This document shows, in pieces, positions 43,598 through 52,152 of a stretch of 64,000 bases of DNA (position 1 is the stretch's first letter; the number at the start of each line of letters is the position of its first letter). The notes under the pieces are model-generated. The model saw nothing but the letters and a program-made list of their open reading frames with translations, made no database searches and was not told the origin of the DNA. Position numbers and translations under genes: made by a program. The stretch covers positions 1,860,001-1,924,000 of the forward strand of contig JAPLFG010000003.1 of assembly GCA_026390795.1 (NCBI GenBank), written 5' to 3'. Source of the stretch: Ignavibacteriales bacterium (GTDB lineage: Bacteria > Bacteroidota > Ignavibacteria > Ignavibacteriales > Melioribacteraceae).

Positions 43598-44634
43598 TTT
43601 TTCTCCAATGAAACTTTAGCGAGAATTTCTTTTGCCGCACTAACAACATCTTCTACTATTATACTATCCATACAATTTAGATTCTCACACTGTTTACGCG
43701 TGCAATTATTGCAATCAATATTTGGTGAAAATATTTTTTTCTTAGTCGTATATGGTCCCCAGCGTTTAGATGACGCCGCAATGAATTTTGGATAAAAACC
43801 AATAATATATTTGCCTAATGCGGCGGCAATATGAATCGGTCCGGTTGAGTTTGCAATCAATAGATCCGCTTGATCAATCAATGCCGTCAGTTCGCCAAGA
43901 TTAAAAATGCCCGCCAAATTTTTTGTAGAGTTATTAACAACAAGAGATTGGCAAAGTTCTTTTTCGGGACCGCTTCCTGTGATGAATATCTCAACTTCTT
44001 CCTTTGATAAAGATTTTACAAGTGATTTCATTTTCTCTACCGGAAGATCAACTGCGCTCTTGCCGCTTCCGGGATGAACAATAACGATTCTCTTCGAAAA
44101 ATCAATTCCGATAGACGCTAAATGATTTTTTATCTTTGCAGTGTCTTTCTTAGAAGAAGAGATTCCAAAGGAAACATTCTCTTCATTTACGGATTCATCA
44201 ATACCAAGCTGTTGAAGCAATCTAACATTGTACTCAAGTTCATGCCTCTCGCCAAACTTGCGATGTTCGTAAATTTTCCTGTTGAAGAAAAACGAATACC
44301 ATCTGTAACCGGTTCCAATTCTTTCTTTTATATTGGAAAGAAAAAGGATCAGTGCTATTGAATACGTTGGATTAGCAACGACACTCACATCAAATCTATT
44401 TTTGAGCTGGGAAACATTTTTTGAGATGGAAGGTTTTCCATTTACCTCGATTAATGTAATAACGTCATCGATGTAAGGATTATTTTCTGCCAGCGGTTTT
44501 GTATACTGGCGAAGCAGAAATGTAACTTTGCATTCCGGAAAATATTTTTTAATAATTGACGCCATTGGGAGAGAAAGAACAACATCCCCAATACGGTCGG
44601 TCCGAACAATTAAAATGTTTTTTGGTGACTTCAT
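43594..44634 (-). CDS. Glycosyltransferase family 9 (heptosyltransferase-like)
   Basis: A 346-residue GT-B enzyme of the ADP-heptose:LPS heptosyltransferase family: ILIVRTDRIGDVVLSLPMAS at the N-terminus, IVIVHPGSGKSAVDLP and the donor-site STGPIHIAAALGKYIIGFYP, with a Cys-containing C-terminus (CNNCTRKQCENLNC) that is typical of the FCB members. It likely adds a sugar to the lipopolysaccharide core. It overlaps both neighbours by four bases (DNA glycosylase upstream, DUF3108 downstream), so the three are translated in series. Confidence 0.9.
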   Translation of the reverse strand: MKSPKNILIVRTDRIGDVVLSLPMASIIKKYFPECKVTFLLRQYTKPLAENNPYIDDVITLIEVNGKPSISKNVSQLKNRFDVSVVANPTYSIALILFLSNIKERIGTGYRWYSFFFNRKIYEHRKFGERHELEYNVRLLQQLGIDESVNEENVSFGISSSKKDTAKIKNHLASIGIDFSKRIVIVHPGSGKSAVDLPVEKMKSLVKSLSKEEVEIFITGSGPEKELCQSLVVNNSTKNLAGIFNLGELTALIDQADLLIANSTGPIHIAAALGKYIIGFYPKFIAASSKRWGPYTTKKKIFSPNIDCNNCTRKQCENLNCMDSIIVEDVVSAAKEILAKVSLEKK

Positions 44635-45236
44635 TTTTTCGATACGAACAGATTGTCCTTTATATAATAGCGCCAGGGCAAATCTACAGATTTTTTAATA
44701 CCGATTCTTGTAGTAGCCGCAATTTTGGAAAAATTTAGTTTAGGCGAATTGCGAATAAAAATCTCACTGCCGGTTAAATCTGTTCCGTTTTGTGCACGTT
44801 CAATTTTAAAAGCTTTGCATAATTTTGCCGGACCGTTTGTGAGATTTACAAATTCTTTTTGCGTAATCTCTTTCTTGTTAAAACGGTTCTTTGTCATCAG
44901 ATCAATTCCGTCAACCGGCTCAAGAGCGCGGATTAAAACAGCTTTACTTTCATTTTCTTTTCCGGCTACGACGTTTGCACAGAAGTGCATTCCGTAAGTA
45001 AAATAAACATATAGCAGTCCCCCATTCTTAAACATAACTTCATTCCGTTTTGTCTTTCCGCCGAATGAATGTGATGCTTCATCAATAGAACCGTCGTACG
45101 CCTCAACCTCAACAATTTTACCGGAAATTATTTTTCCCCGAAACTTTCGCACCAATAACTTTCCAAGTAATTCCTTTGCGACAATGTGAACATCGCGCGT
45201 GTAAAATTTTTTAGAGAGTTTTTGCTTTATGTACAT
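44631..45236 (-). CDS. DNA-3-methyladenine glycosylase (AAG/MPG family)
   Basis: A 201-residue base-excision enzyme of the alkyladenine DNA glycosylase fold: FYTRDVHIVAKELLGKLLVR, GKIVEVEAYDGSIDEASHSF (catalytic Glu of VEAY, His of SH), RNEVMFKNGGLLYVYFTYGM HFCANVV and AVLIRALEPVDGID. It removes alkylated and deaminated purines. Four-base overlap with the GT9 gene downstream; unrelated function, probably an opportunistic operon. Confidence 0.93.
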   Translation of the reverse strand: MYIKQKLSKKFYTRDVHIVAKELLGKLLVRKFRGKIISGKIVEVEAYDGSIDEASHSFGGKTKRNEVMFKNGGLLYVYFTYGMHFCANVVAGKENESKAVLIRALEPVDGIDLMTKNRFNKKEITQKEFVNLTNGPAKLCKAFKIERAQNGTDLTGSEIFIRNSPKLNFSKIAATTRIGIKKSVDLPWRYYIKDNLFVSKK

Positions 45237-45247
45237 TGTTTAAAGTA

Positions 45248-45401
45248 GAGACGACCCGGTGAGTCGTCTCAGATTTAATTTTAAATCAAAGTTATACTGA
45301 AATATAACTTAACATGTTGTGTGAATTAAGAAATGTTTTTCAATAAACTGTTAAAACAGTTTGAAAAATCATGTGCAACAATAAAACCGTTTTAACGGTT
45401 T
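45248..45401. repeat. Three short palindromes
   Basis: GAGACGAC/GTCGTCTC (45248-45270) with a seven-base loop; AAACTGTTAAAACAGTTT (45345-45362); AAACCGTTTTAACGGTTT (45384-45401). The last two are near-identical 18-base palindromes 22 bases apart. They fill the gap between the glycosylase and TPR genes; the first may act as a terminator for the upstream TPR gene's neighbours, but no U-run is present. Confidence 0.55.
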
Positions 45402-45428
45402 ACATTCTAATTCATACAACGAGTTAAT

Positions 45429-46097
45429 TTAGTACAGCTTCAAAGAATTTATGTCTGATATCTTTTGAAGATAGATTCCGGCTTTTTCCGGTTTCTGTCG
45501 CAGCAATTCGGCGTAGATTGAAAGCGCTTCGGTATAATTTTTTTGTGATAAAAATATTTCTGCCATCGTATCGGAGACAATTTTCTTAATAGGGGCCGCA
45601 GGTGAATTAATTTCTGCCGCCGGTTCATCAATTCCCTTAGGAATTATTTTTGCTTTACTCAACTGTTCTGCAAGAAGATCAAGGTTGTCCTCAATATTCT
45701 CGTCATTGTTTTCGACTGCCGATTCTTCTTCTTCGCTCGAAATAAATGTAGGTCTCATTGCTTCGCTTAAAGAATTTCTCTCGGAAATTATTTCCAAAAT
45801 TTTATTCTCATAATACTTTAATGTTTCCGGTGAGCCGAGAATCTCACCACCGATTGCGGCAGAACTTTTTGCTTCGTCTTCAAGCCCGGCATATGCATTT
45901 GCAATAGCAAGCATAAAATAAGCGGTTGGATATGACGGATGATTTGTAATTCCGTTCTCAAGTAATTTAACGGCATCATTTACATTACCAAGTTCAATTT
46001 CAGAAGCGGCGACACGCGCAAAGAGCGGCGAACTATCATTGAATTCGAAAATCAACTTAACTTTTTCTGTAGCTATATCTCTTTCTGTTCCGTTCAC
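45429..46097 (-). CDS. TPR-repeat protein downstream of GT2
   Basis: A 222-residue soluble helical protein with TPR-like repeats: FARVAASEIELGNVNDAVKL, HPSYPTAYFMLAIANAYAGL EDEAKSS, and a last repeat AEIFLSQKNYTEALSIYAEL LRQKP. An acidic linker (SSEEEESAVENNDENIEDN) separates the repeats. TPRs mediate protein contacts. It overlaps the GT2 gene by four bases and may regulate or scaffold that glycosyltransferase, as TPR partners do in polysaccharide synthases; this is inferred. Confidence 0.75.
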   Translation of the reverse strand: MNGTERDIATEKVKLIFEFNDSSPLFARVAASEIELGNVNDAVKLLENGITNHPSYPTAYFMLAIANAYAGLEDEAKSSAAIGGEILGSPETLKYYENKILEIISERNSLSEAMRPTFISSEEEESAVENNDENIEDNLDLLAEQLSKAKIIPKGIDEPAAEINSPAAPIKKIVSDTMAEIFLSQKNYTEALSIYAELLRQKPEKAGIYLQKISDINSLKLY

Positions 46098-47569
46098 TCT
46101 GGCAAAAGCTCTTTTTTAGTGAATGATTGTTTTAACGACATTATTGAAACAGTAGCAAATCCGAAAAAGAACATCAGCTGAAATGGAAGAGCGGCTATTT
46201 CCATAAAATAGATAGCTGCGCCAACGCCTATTAAACAATAAGCGGCAAGAAGAAGCTCAACATATGTTGACGATTGCACTTTTGTCTTTGCTAAATATTT
46301 ATCCTTTACTACCGTATGTTCCGATTTTTTTTCTGTTTTGAATTTCGGAGTACGTACAAATTCGCTTTTCCTGTTCATCAATCCTTCAATTACTGCGCGT
46401 GTATTGTTTAGTGCAAATCCCATGCTCCCCGCCATGAACAATGGAAACAATGTAATCTTCTTTCTCCAATCCGCATGAACATCTTTTTGAGCGAAGAGAT
46501 AAAATAAAAATGTGCTGATGAACGCAACTACAAAAATTGCCATGAAGTTGAAGAAGTTCCAGTAAGGTCCGGAGTTCTTAATAAAGATTAGTGGCACATT
46601 TAAAATTCCCGCCATTAACGTAAAAGGGAAGACAAGGTTATTTGTCAAATTGAATGTTGCTTGTAATTTAACCCGAAGAGGAATTTTTCCTTTCCAAACC
46701 ATCGGAAGCAATTTCATTCCGGTTTCAATTGCGCCTTTGGTCCATCTAAACTGTTGAGCTTTTAACGCATTCATTTCCGTAGGAAGTTCTGCCGGTGTTG
46801 TAAAGTCGCGGAGATAAATAAACTTCCATCCTCTAAGCTGAGCGCGGTAGCTTAGATCCAAATCTTCCGTTAAAGTATCTGCATGCCAGTTGCCGGCATC
46901 TTCAATACATTCTTTCAGCCAAATTCCCCCGGTGCCGTTAAATTGAATGAAGAATCCGGATTTATTACGGACTGTCTGTTCAATTACAAAATGTCCATCG
47001 AGAGCGAGCGCTTGAATTTTTGTAAGAATTGAAAAATCTTCGTTTAAATGTTCCCAGCGGGTTTGAACCAGACCGATTTTATCATTTGTAAAATATTTTA
47101 ATGTTTTATGAAGGAAATTTTTCTTTGGAATAAAATCCGCGTCAAAAATTGCTACATATTTTCCTTTTGCGGTTTTTAATCCTTCCTTAAGTGCGCCGGC
47201 TTTGAAACCAGAACGGTTAGTTCGGCGAACATGCTGAATATCAAATCCTTCATCCTGCTTTTCCTTTACTATCTTTGCAACTATGTCTACTGTTTCGTCA
47301 TTCGAATCATCCAGCACTTGAATTTCCAATTTGTCTTTCGGGTAATCTATTTCACAAATAGCATTTATCAATCTTTCAGCCACATACATTTCGTTGAACA
47401 TCGGAAGCTGAATTGTAACCAGATCGTTTTCGTGGGATTCTTTTGGCTGCGGATTGTTTTTCCTGTACTTGTGATGATAATAAATCATGATAAAACCATG
47501 ACTTCCAAAAACCAAAATGATTGACAAAGAAAATATGTATGTAAAAAGAACTATTTCATCAAATATCAT
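46094..47569 (-). CDS. Processive GT2 glycosyltransferase (cellulose-synthase-like)
   Basis: A 491-residue membrane glycosyltransferase related to CESA/CslA and hyaluronan-type synthases. An N-terminal TM helix is followed by a GT2 domain with IQVLDDSNDETVD, FDADFIPKKNF (DxD), TLTEDLDLSYRAQLRGW (TED) and QQFRWTKGAIETG (QxxRW), then several C-terminal TM helices. These motifs indicate processive beta-glycan synthesis at the inner membrane. Similar FCB proteins are annotated as glucomannan or cellulose synthase-like; the product is unknown. It is coupled to a TPR gene and preceded by lptE. Confidence 0.9.
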   Translation of the reverse strand: MIFDEIVLFTYIFSLSIILVFGSHGFIMIYYHHKYRKNNPQPKESHENDLVTIQLPMFNEMYVAERLINAICEIDYPKDKLEIQVLDDSNDETVDIVAKIVKEKQDEGFDIQHVRRTNRSGFKAGALKEGLKTAKGKYVAIFDADFIPKKNFLHKTLKYFTNDKIGLVQTRWEHLNEDFSILTKIQALALDGHFVIEQTVRNKSGFFIQFNGTGGIWLKECIEDAGNWHADTLTEDLDLSYRAQLRGWKFIYLRDFTTPAELPTEMNALKAQQFRWTKGAIETGMKLLPMVWKGKIPLRVKLQATFNLTNNLVFPFTLMAGILNVPLIFIKNSGPYWNFFNFMAIFVVAFISTFLFYLFAQKDVHADWRKKITLFPLFMAGSMGFALNNTRAVIEGLMNRKSEFVRTPKFKTEKKSEHTVVKDKYLAKTKVQSSTYVELLLAAYCLIGVGAAIYFMEIAALPFQLMFFFGFATVSIMSLKQSFTKKELLPE

Positions 47570-47587
47570 TTAAGCGCCTTAAATTAG

Positions 47588-48139
47588 TTACCAATTTGAA
47601 ACTACACCCAACAAAATATCTTCTGCGATTTTATCAATTGCTGTTTGGATTGCTACATTGCGGACAGATGTTATATCGCCACTCACAATATAATCCCCAT
47701 AGTTGGAAAAATTTTTGTCGAAAATTTGTTGTTTTTTTACCAGGTCTTTATAAACTGCGTGTACCGTAATTGTAATTCTTCTTGATGTAACCCTTTCCCC
47801 GCCAGATACAATATTCGGAGCGTCACTCAATGCTATGATTGTTCCGTCTAAAAATGAATCGGAGTTCAGTTTGTCGCTTACAAGCAATGTATTATCATCA
47901 ATAAATTTTTGAATAAGCTGAGTTGTTAATTTTCTGTTCAAATCAAATTCACCGGATCCGCTTTTGTCGCTGAATACCGGGATAGAAATTGATTTCAAAT
48001 GAGAAGGAACAGAGGATCCCGTAAATGAATAACTGCACGATTGTAAAATTATAATCCCACTAATAAGTGATATGAATACTAAAAAAAGTCTCAGGCACTT
48101 ACGCACTCTTTTACTCAGGCACTCTTTATTCAATTCCAT
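47588..48139 (-). CDS. lptE: LptE-family lipopolysaccharide-assembly lipoprotein
   Basis: A 183-residue lipoprotein with the FCB-type LptE pattern: lipobox region SGIIILQSCSYSF, then GSSVPSHLKSISIPVFSDKS, LTTQLIQKFIDDNTL, DGTIIALSDAPNIVSGGERV and a C-terminal helix. LptE plugs LptD and helps insert LPS in the outer membrane. The start overlaps the sigma-54 activator's end by 14 bases. The first 17 codons (NKECLSKRVRKCLRLF region) are built from the GGCACTCAGG-type repeat at 48091-48124, giving an odd basic, Cys-containing n-region. Confidence 0.85.
   Translation of the reverse strand: MELNKECLSKRVRKCLRLFLVFISLISGIIILQSCSYSFTGSSVPSHLKSISIPVFSDKSGSGEFDLNRKLTTQLIQKFIDDNTLLVSDKLNSDSFLDGTIIALSDAPNIVSGGERVTSRRITITVHAVYKDLVKKQQIFDKNFSNYGDYIVSGDITSVRNVAIQTAIDKIAEDILLGVVSNW
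48091..48124. repeat. In-frame GGCACTCAGG-type repeat at the LptE N-terminus
   Basis: TCAGGCACTTACGCACTCTT followed by TTACTCAGGCACTC. It is the same word family as the intergenic stretch at 34108-34147, and here it encodes the n-region of a lipoprotein signal. Confidence 0.55.
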
Positions 48140-49232
48140 AATCCTTCAATTTTCTATAAAGCGTCCGTTCGCTTATTCCCAGCATCTGCGCGGCTCTTCT
48201 TCTGTTATATTTTGTAAAATTAATCGCATTTAAAATTGCATGCTTCTCAACTTCCTCTAACGGAATAACTTCATTTACGTTTTGACTGATTGCTGAATTG
48301 TTTATATCACTTTGATTTTTATCAGCGATCTGCTTTAAATCATTTAAATCTTTTTTGATCTCAATCAGCGCCCTGTAAATCATTTCCCGGTCAAGTGATT
48401 CGGCTGAGCGGTTTAGATGAACTGGAAGATTCCTAAGTTCATCATCAATTCTTTTCTCAGTCAGAAGTGGAATGAAAGAATCAACATCTAGCGTGCCTGT
48501 CCGGTTTAATGCAATTGAAGTCTCAATTACATTTTTAAGTTCGCGAATGTTACCGGGCCAATTATAATTGATAAGAAGCGTCTCCGCTTCCTGTGTAATC
48601 TGCGGTGGAGTTCTTCTATTATTAGTAGAATAATTTTTTATGAAATGAGAAGTCAATTCTAATATATCTCCACGTCTCTCGCGTAATGGAGGAATATTCA
48701 AAGTCACTGCTTTTAGTCTGAAATACAAATCATTGCGGAATTTTTTTGAATCAACTTCTCTCTGCAAATTTTTATTTGAAGCTGCAATAATCCGCACATC
48801 AACTTTTGTTACCGTTTCACTGCCAAGCCGCATGAACTCTTGAGTTTCCAATACCCGGAGAAGTTTTACTTGAGTAGTGAGCGGCATCTCTGCAATCTCA
48901 TCAAGAAAAAGTGTACCGCCGTCTGCAATTTCAAAATATCCTTTGCGATCTTCGGTGGATCCGGTGAACGAACCTTTTTTATGACCGAACAACTCGCTTT
49001 CTAAAATTCCTTCCGGGATAGCTCCGCAGTTTACACTAACCAATTCCTTGTTTGCCCGACGGCTGTATCCATGTATTGCCTGCGCGAAAACTTCTTTCCC
49101 AACTCCACTTTCACCGGCGATTAATACGGAGATATCTGATTGCGCCACTTGCATGGTGATATCTACCAGATCGCGTATCTCGTGGCTCTTACCGATTATT
49201 CCGAATTTTTTCTGAAACTCTTCTATCTTCAT
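48126..49232 (-). CDS. Sigma-54-dependent activator lacking a sensor domain
   Basis: A 368-residue enhancer-binding protein. The AAA+ domain starts almost at the N-terminus: Walker A AGESGVGKEVFAQAIHGYSR, ESELFGHKKGSFTGSTEDRK, Walker B GGTLFLDEIAEMPLTTQVKL, and the R-finger region FRNDLYFRLKAVTLNIPPLR. A Fis-type HTH ends the protein (NRRRAAQMLGISERTLYRKL). No receiver, GAF or PAS domain precedes the ATPase. The sigma-54-contacting loop reads GSFTGS instead of GAFTGA. It overlaps lptE by 14 bases, a position seen in other FCB genomes; targets are unknown. Confidence 0.92.
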   Translation of the reverse strand: MKIEEFQKKFGIIGKSHEIRDLVDITMQVAQSDISVLIAGESGVGKEVFAQAIHGYSRRANKELVSVNCGAIPEGILESELFGHKKGSFTGSTEDRKGYFEIADGGTLFLDEIAEMPLTTQVKLLRVLETQEFMRLGSETVTKVDVRIIAASNKNLQREVDSKKFRNDLYFRLKAVTLNIPPLRERRGDILELTSHFIKNYSTNNRRTPPQITQEAETLLINYNWPGNIRELKNVIETSIALNRTGTLDVDSFIPLLTEKRIDDELRNLPVHLNRSAESLDREMIYRALIEIKKDLNDLKQIADKNQSDINNSAISQNVNEVIPLEEVEKHAILNAINFTKYNRRRAAQMLGISERTLYRKLKDYGIE

Positions 49233-49305
49233 TCAATAATATAGTTAGAAAATTTTTGCCCTTTAAAATAGCGGTTTTTATATCAATATAATGGAGAAAT
49301 TGGAA

Positions 49306-50022
49306 TTAATGGTTTATAGGAACAACTCTTCCTTTTAAATTAAATTTACTTTCGAGAAAATTTAAGACCGGTTTTGTTTCCTCTTCATTGGCAAATCTGC
49401 CTACGTTTACTACATTTAGAATACTACCTCCAACTTCCTTCGAAGTGATTTCGGTAAAGTAATTTTCTTTCTTTAATTGATCGCTTAACTTTTGAGCATT
49501 TTCAACATTTAAAAAAGCGCCAGCTTGAATTGTAAAGTTATACTCTTTTGTATCAACTTTTTTTTGCTGTACCACAAGCTGAGGTGCATTTTCCGGAATT
49601 GTACTTGGCTCTTCAATGTCGGGTATTTTCCTATCGGCTGTTTTGATGTATGATGATTCCGGGAAATCTTTTTTTAATCTATCAAGATAGGATTCTGCTT
49701 TTTTATAATAGCCCAGAGAATAGTAATAAGAAAAAATTCGGTAGAGAGAGGCGTCCGCGTATTTACTATCGGGGTATTTTTCAAGAATGACAGAATATTT
49801 CCGAAGTGCTTCATCGCCATCTTTAGTTAGTACTGCATCAAGATAGATTACTGACGGATCGTTAACACTTTTCGATTTGAGTTCCAGTAAAATCTTTGAA
49901 GCATTTTGAATGTTTCCGCTTTTGATTTGCTGAAGAGCTGGAGCTATATCAACTTCTTGTCCGAACATCGGAAGTACGATTAGAAAGAATAAAATGGCTA
50001 AAAATTTAGATCTCATTATCAA
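49306..50022 (-). CDS. SPOR-domain protein with TPR-like repeats
   Basis: A 238-residue exported protein: signal peptide (KFLAILFFLIVLPMFGQ), TPR-like helical repeats (DGDEALRKYSVILEKYPDSK, YYKKAESYLDRLKKDFPESS), then a C-terminal SPOR domain (EYNFTIQAGAFLNVENAQKL, VGRFANEEETKPVLNFLESK). SPOR domains bind denuded glycan strands of peptidoglycan at division or growth sites. It follows miaB by five bases on the same strand and is probably co-transcribed. Confidence 0.88.
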   Translation of the reverse strand: MIMRSKFLAILFFLIVLPMFGQEVDIAPALQQIKSGNIQNASKILLELKSKSVNDPSVIYLDAVLTKDGDEALRKYSVILEKYPDSKYADASLYRIFSYYYSLGYYKKAESYLDRLKKDFPESSYIKTADRKIPDIEEPSTIPENAPQLVVQQKKVDTKEYNFTIQAGAFLNVENAQKLSDQLKKENYFTEITSKEVGGSILNVVNVGRFANEEETKPVLNFLESKFNLKGRVVPINH

Positions 50023-50027
50023 GGTTA

Positions 50028-51383
50028 TTACCCAATAATACGTTTTAAATCTCTCTCTTTTGTATGATTTATTATTTCAACAACCTCGCCAAAGAGAGTT
50101 CCCGAAGTTGCGCGATTGATTTTTACTTTAATATAATCACCTACAAATATTTCTTCACTGCGAGGAAAAACAACAATTTTATTTGTATCTGTTCTTCCGG
50201 CAAAAAAATCATCCGATTTTTTACTGTTCCCTTCAACAAGAATAATTTCTTCGGTATCAATTTGCGATTGATTGATCTCGAAAGAAATTTGGTGTTGCAG
50301 ATCAATAATATCATTCAGCCGTTTTGCTTTGAGCTCTTCAACAATATCATCCTTCATCTCAAATGCTTTTGTCCCTTCACGAGGAGAATATTTAAACATG
50401 TAAGCGCCATCGTAGCGTACTTTTCTCATAACATCAAGCGTCATCAAATGATCTTCTTCGGTTTCTGTAGGAAAGCCGGAAATAATATCGGTAGAAAAAC
50501 TTACACCCGGAATAATTGTTCTTGCGCGCTCCATCAAATTAAGATAGTGTTCGATTGTGTATGTTCTATTCATTAACTCAAGAATTCGATTTGAGCCGGA
50601 TTGAACCGGAAGGTGTATGTAGTTGCAAATATTAGGATGTTCGGCAATGGTGTAGAGAAGCTTATCAGATAAATCATGCGGATGAGAGGTGGTAAAACGG
50701 ACGCGTATTGAACGATCAACAACAGCAGCAGCGGCAAGGAGGTCGGCGAAATCATTTCCATTATCTCTGTATGAATTTACATTTTGACCAAGAAGAGTTA
50801 CTTCCTTAAATCCTCTTTCGGAAAGTTGTTTTATCTCATCTATGATTGAATTTAATGCACGGCTTCTTTCCCGTCCTCGTGTGAATGGAACCACGCAGAA
50901 AGTGCAGAACTTATCACATCCGCGCATGACGGAAATCCATGCGTTCAGTCCATCTTCGCGGTAGGGAATGATATCGTCATAAGTTTCTGTGCGCGAAAGT
51001 TTAACACCGATTCCTTTTTCACCTGCAAATGCCGAATCAATAAATTCCGGTAAACGCCGGTATTCGTCCGGACCAACAACAAGATCGACAATTTTCTTCT
51101 CTTCAATTAGATTTTTACGGAGACGCTCCGCCATGCATCCAAGAATTCCGATAACAGTTCCGTTCCTCCTTCTTTTAATTCCGCGCAGATGTTCAAGCCG
51201 TGCATAAATTTTCTGCTCGGCATTATCCCTAATGCTGCATGTGTTAAGGAGGATTACATTTGCATCAACAATCTCTTTGGCTAATTCGTAACCTTGATTT
51301 TTCAAAATGCCCATTACCAATTCAGTATCGGCAAAGTTCATTTGACAGCCGTAAGTTTCAATATATATTTTGTTCTTGCTCAT
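50028..51383 (-). CDS. miaB: tRNA-2-methylthio-N6-dimethylallyladenosine synthase MiaB
   Basis: A 451-residue radical-SAM methylthiotransferase that adds the 2-methylthio group to i6A37 of tRNA. UPF0004 domain with cluster cysteines (IYIETYGCQMNFADTELVMG, NTCSIRDNAEQKIYARL, ILGCMAERL), radical-SAM motif VMRGCDKFCTFCVVPFTRGR, and C-terminal TRAM domain. The ETYGCQMN and FTRGRERSR signatures are MiaB-specific; RimO is at 39059-40342. Upstream lies the repeat array of the four-helix-bundle locus. Confidence 0.96.
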   Translation of the reverse strand: MSKNKIYIETYGCQMNFADTELVMGILKNQGYELAKEIVDANVILLNTCSIRDNAEQKIYARLEHLRGIKRRRNGTVIGILGCMAERLRKNLIEEKKIVDLVVGPDEYRRLPEFIDSAFAGEKGIGVKLSRTETYDDIIPYREDGLNAWISVMRGCDKFCTFCVVPFTRGRERSRALNSIIDEIKQLSERGFKEVTLLGQNVNSYRDNGNDFADLLAAAAVVDRSIRVRFTTSHPHDLSDKLLYTIAEHPNICNYIHLPVQSGSNRILELMNRTYTIEHYLNLMERARTIIPGVSFSTDIISGFPTETEEDHLMTLDVMRKVRYDGAYMFKYSPREGTKAFEMKDDIVEELKAKRLNDIIDLQHQISFEINQSQIDTEEIILVEGNSKKSDDFFAGRTDTNKIVVFPRSEEIFVGDYIKVKINRATSGTLFGEVVEIINHTKERDLKRIIG

Positions 51384-51399
51384 TTTCTAACCTTTATTC

Positions 51400-51712
51400 T
51401 TTTTCATAATCATGCTCATGAACTTATTCTGGCACTTGCTTTCTTAAAAGATGATTAAGATTATGATCACGAATATGATCATGATTATTCCCTTCATGAT
51501 CTTGCTCTTAATCTTGCTCATGATCTATTTTGCAATTGTTTACTTTTTCATGCTCATGATCTTGTTCATCTTCATGATTTTGATTTCTTATAAGACGATT
51601 AAGATTATGATCACGATTACGATTATGACAGTTTCTTTCATAACCATGCTCATGATCTTGCATTCTTAAAAGCTGAATAAGATTATTACCATGATTACGA
51701 TCAAGATTTTAG
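51400..51712. repeat. Hairpin repeat array, left side of the four-helix-bundle gene
   Basis: Alternating arms of the type GATTAAGATTATGATCACGA and TCATGATCTTGCTCTTAATC surround a conserved short loop TTCTTAnAAG at 51441-51450, 51585-51594 and 51663-51672. Exact copies of GATTAAGATTATGATCAC lie at 51453-51470 and 51597-51614. Arms and loop together can fold into imperfect hairpins about 70-80 bases long. It fills the space between miaB and the gene at 51721; an open frame through it is a low-complexity artefact. Confidence 0.8.
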
Positions 51713-51720
51713 TAATATTA

Positions 51721-52119
51721 TTACTCGTAATTTCCTTGAGTTTCATATACTCTATCAGAATTACTTTTTATTAATCCCATTAACATATTAATAACATCTT
51801 TTAAAATAACTTTACCCTCTTCTCTATCTTTATAATCAATTAGATTCCTCGCAAATAGAACATCCAGGCAACCCGCACATTCCATAGCTGAACCTCGGGA
51901 AATATCAAAATATCTGCATCTGTCTTTTGGTAGAAATTTTCCATTTCCCTCGGATATATTCAATACTATTGATTCAGATGCTCTTTCTAGTTGATCTTTG
52001 GTTGAACTCCTGATCTCGATTTTTTTTAACAGCGAATCGGTCCATTTTACAAATTCGATAGCTCTTTGATATACACGTAATTTTTCATGATCGAAAAAGT
52101 ATTTTTCAGTCTCTTCCAT
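51721..52119 (-). CDS. Four-helix-bundle protein (23S rRNA intervening-sequence / S23 family)
   Basis: A 132-residue helical protein of the S23/IVS family. Characteristic segments are LRVYQRAIEFVKWTDSLLKK, DQLERASESIVLNISEGNGK and DRCRYFDISRGSAMECAGCL. Homologues are encoded inside intervening sequences of 23S rRNA, and the Avd accessory protein of diversity-generating retroelements has the same fold; neither 23S rRNA nor a reverse transcriptase is present here. GAGGTTGAAAA precedes the ATG. The gene is bracketed by GATTAAGATTATGATCATGA hairpin repeats on both sides (51400-51712, 52153-52280), suggesting a compact element. Function is not established. Confidence 0.9.
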   Translation of the reverse strand: MEETEKYFFDHEKLRVYQRAIEFVKWTDSLLKKIEIRSSTKDQLERASESIVLNISEGNGKFLPKDRCRYFDISRGSAMECAGCLDVLFARNLIDYKDREEGKVILKDVINMLMGLIKSNSDRVYETQGNYE

Positions 52120-52152
52120 TTTTCAACCTCACACATATTCTTTCTTATGATT

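Noticed and set aside
51451-51669. 72-codon open frame through the repeat array
   Set aside because: Composed entirely of ATGATC/ATTATG words giving Met/Ile-only protein; it is an artefact of the repeat, with no ribosome site.
51721-52119. Avd protein of a diversity-generating retroelement
   Set aside because: No reverse transcriptase and no template/variable repeat pair with A-specific changes are visible in the window; the S23/IVS family fits better.
51721-52119. True 23S rRNA intervening sequence
   Set aside because: No rRNA sequence flanks the gene; it lies between miaB and rpiA.
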